This document shows positions 42,492 through 42,762 of a DNA stretch of 42,762 nucleotides, one piece after another. Source of the stretch: Verrucomicrobiota bacterium. GTDB taxonomy: Bacteria; Verrucomicrobiota; Verrucomicrobiia; Verrucomicrobiales; Akkermansiaceae. A program made the translations under genes and the position numbers. The notes under the pieces were generated by a model. It searched no databases, had not been told where the DNA came from, and saw only the letters and a program-made list of their open reading frames with translations. The stretch covers positions 1 through 42,762 of the forward strand of contig JAURPJ010000041.1 in NCBI GenBank assembly GCA_030835305.1. The letters are read 5' to 3'. Each line of letters begins with the position of its first letter. Within the stretch, counting starts at the first letter, position 1.

Positions 42492-42762
42492 TTAATCTCG
42501 ATTGAAGCGAGAGAAAAAGCGTTCCAAAAAGCCTTGGATCCCAAAGGAAGGCTCCGTCCCAGATTTAACGTTTTCCACTGGAGCCTCTTCCTCAACAGGA
42601 GTCTCGTCTACGGGGTCCTCCTCAACAGGAGTCTCGTCTGCGGGATCCTCCTCAACAGGAGTCTCATCTACGGGATCCTCCTCAACAGGAGTCTCGTCTA
42701 CGGGGTCCTCCTCAACAGGAGTCTCGTCTACGGGATCTTCCTCAACAGGAGTCTCGTCTGCA
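42492..42762 (-). CDS. C-terminal end of an acidic repeat protein (start outside window)
   Basis: The frame enters from the right edge and ends at TAA 42492-42494 after 90 visible codons. Most of it is a 10-residue repeat with core DETPVEEDPV, present nearly six times and strongly acidic. The end is EEEAPVENVKSGTEPSF, then a basic/aromatic tail (GFLERFFSRFNRD). Such Glu/Pro-rich repeats are typical of stalk, spacer or cell-surface proteins. No N-terminal information is available. A terminator follows. Confidence 0.8.
   Translation of the reverse strand, partial: ADETPVEEDPVDETPVEEDPVDETPVEEDPVDETPVEEDPADETPVEEDPVDETPVEEEAPVENVKSGTEPSFGIQGFLERFFSRFNRD
42588..42762 (-). repeat. 30-base tandem repeat, almost six copies
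   Basis: The unit on the plus strand is GGATCCTCCTCAACAGGAGT followed by CTCGTCTACG, with only a few synonymous or conservative changes per copy. Near-identity at third codon positions implies recent expansion or ongoing slippage and recombination. The array continues past the window edge. Confidence 0.9.

Noticed and set aside
42588-42762. Possible CRISPR array at the right edge
   Set aside because: The 30-base units are contiguous without spacers and stay in frame as an acidic protein repeat.

Overview
The window looks like chromosomal DNA from a member of the Verrucomicrobiota, probably Verrucomicrobiales. This is inferred from the gene content: two secreted DUF1080 proteins, a DUF1552 protein paired with a c-type-cytochrome DUF1592-type protein, a secreted hydroxypyruvate-isomerase-like TIM barrel, many exported proteins of unknown function, and a C-terminal fragment of a REP-associated transposase. 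Housekeeping genes (leuS, pnp, rpsO) are intact. No tRNA, rRNA or CRISPR array was seen.

Layout. 1-6.4 kb: a truncated exported alpha/beta hydrolase, a broken metalloprotease gene, exported MsrB, a DUF1080 protein, an M23-like protein lacking obvious metal ligands, a broken two-HKD phospholipase D/cardiolipin synthase gene and a calcineurin-like phosphoesterase. 6.4-9.3 kb: an ABC-2 exporter operon (ATPase, permease, anchored helical-repeat protein). 9.4-11.9 kb: a lipoprotein, a cupin, and a decayed IS630-type element whose left end supplies the cupin stop codon. 12-14.6 kb: rpsO-pnp with a strong intercistronic hairpin. 15.1-16.7 kb: a transposase graveyard (RAYT fragment, then an IS3-family element with nonsense codons in both reading frames). 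17.5-22.2 kb: a polyphosphate locus, ppk2 divergent from a Ppx/GppA-HD gene and ppk1. 22.2-26.1 kb: a DUF3592 protein and the DUF1552/DUF1592 pair. 26.3-31 kb: a secreted esterase, a DMT transporter, a second DUF1080 protein, two small unknown genes and the isomerase-like protein. 31-36.6 kb: leuS, a secreted beta-sandwich-like protein, a Ser/Arg-rich lipoprotein and a serine hydrolase. 36.7-37.3 kb: another IS3 remnant beside a broken gene start. 37.3-42.8 kb: a secreted protein with two MBG-type repeats, an EF-hand protein ending in (Gly-Asn)14, an exported unknown protein, a three-gene ECF sigma operon, and the end of an acidic repeat protein.

The most interesting block is 39.4-42.1 kb. 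An ECF sigma factor, a tiny one-helix membrane protein and a Spy/CnrX-like anchored sensor lie in one tight operon, with sizes close to CnrH, CnrY and CnrX of the Cupriavidus nickel/cobalt system. Two separate downstream genes (EF-hand protein and exported unknown) each carry the same ECF-style promoter, a T-run then GTAAC, 16-17 bases, then CGTCYAACC. This suggests a local, self-contained trans-envelope stress regulon. The other recurring theme is gene decay: at least two broken chromosomal genes and three degraded transposable elements.
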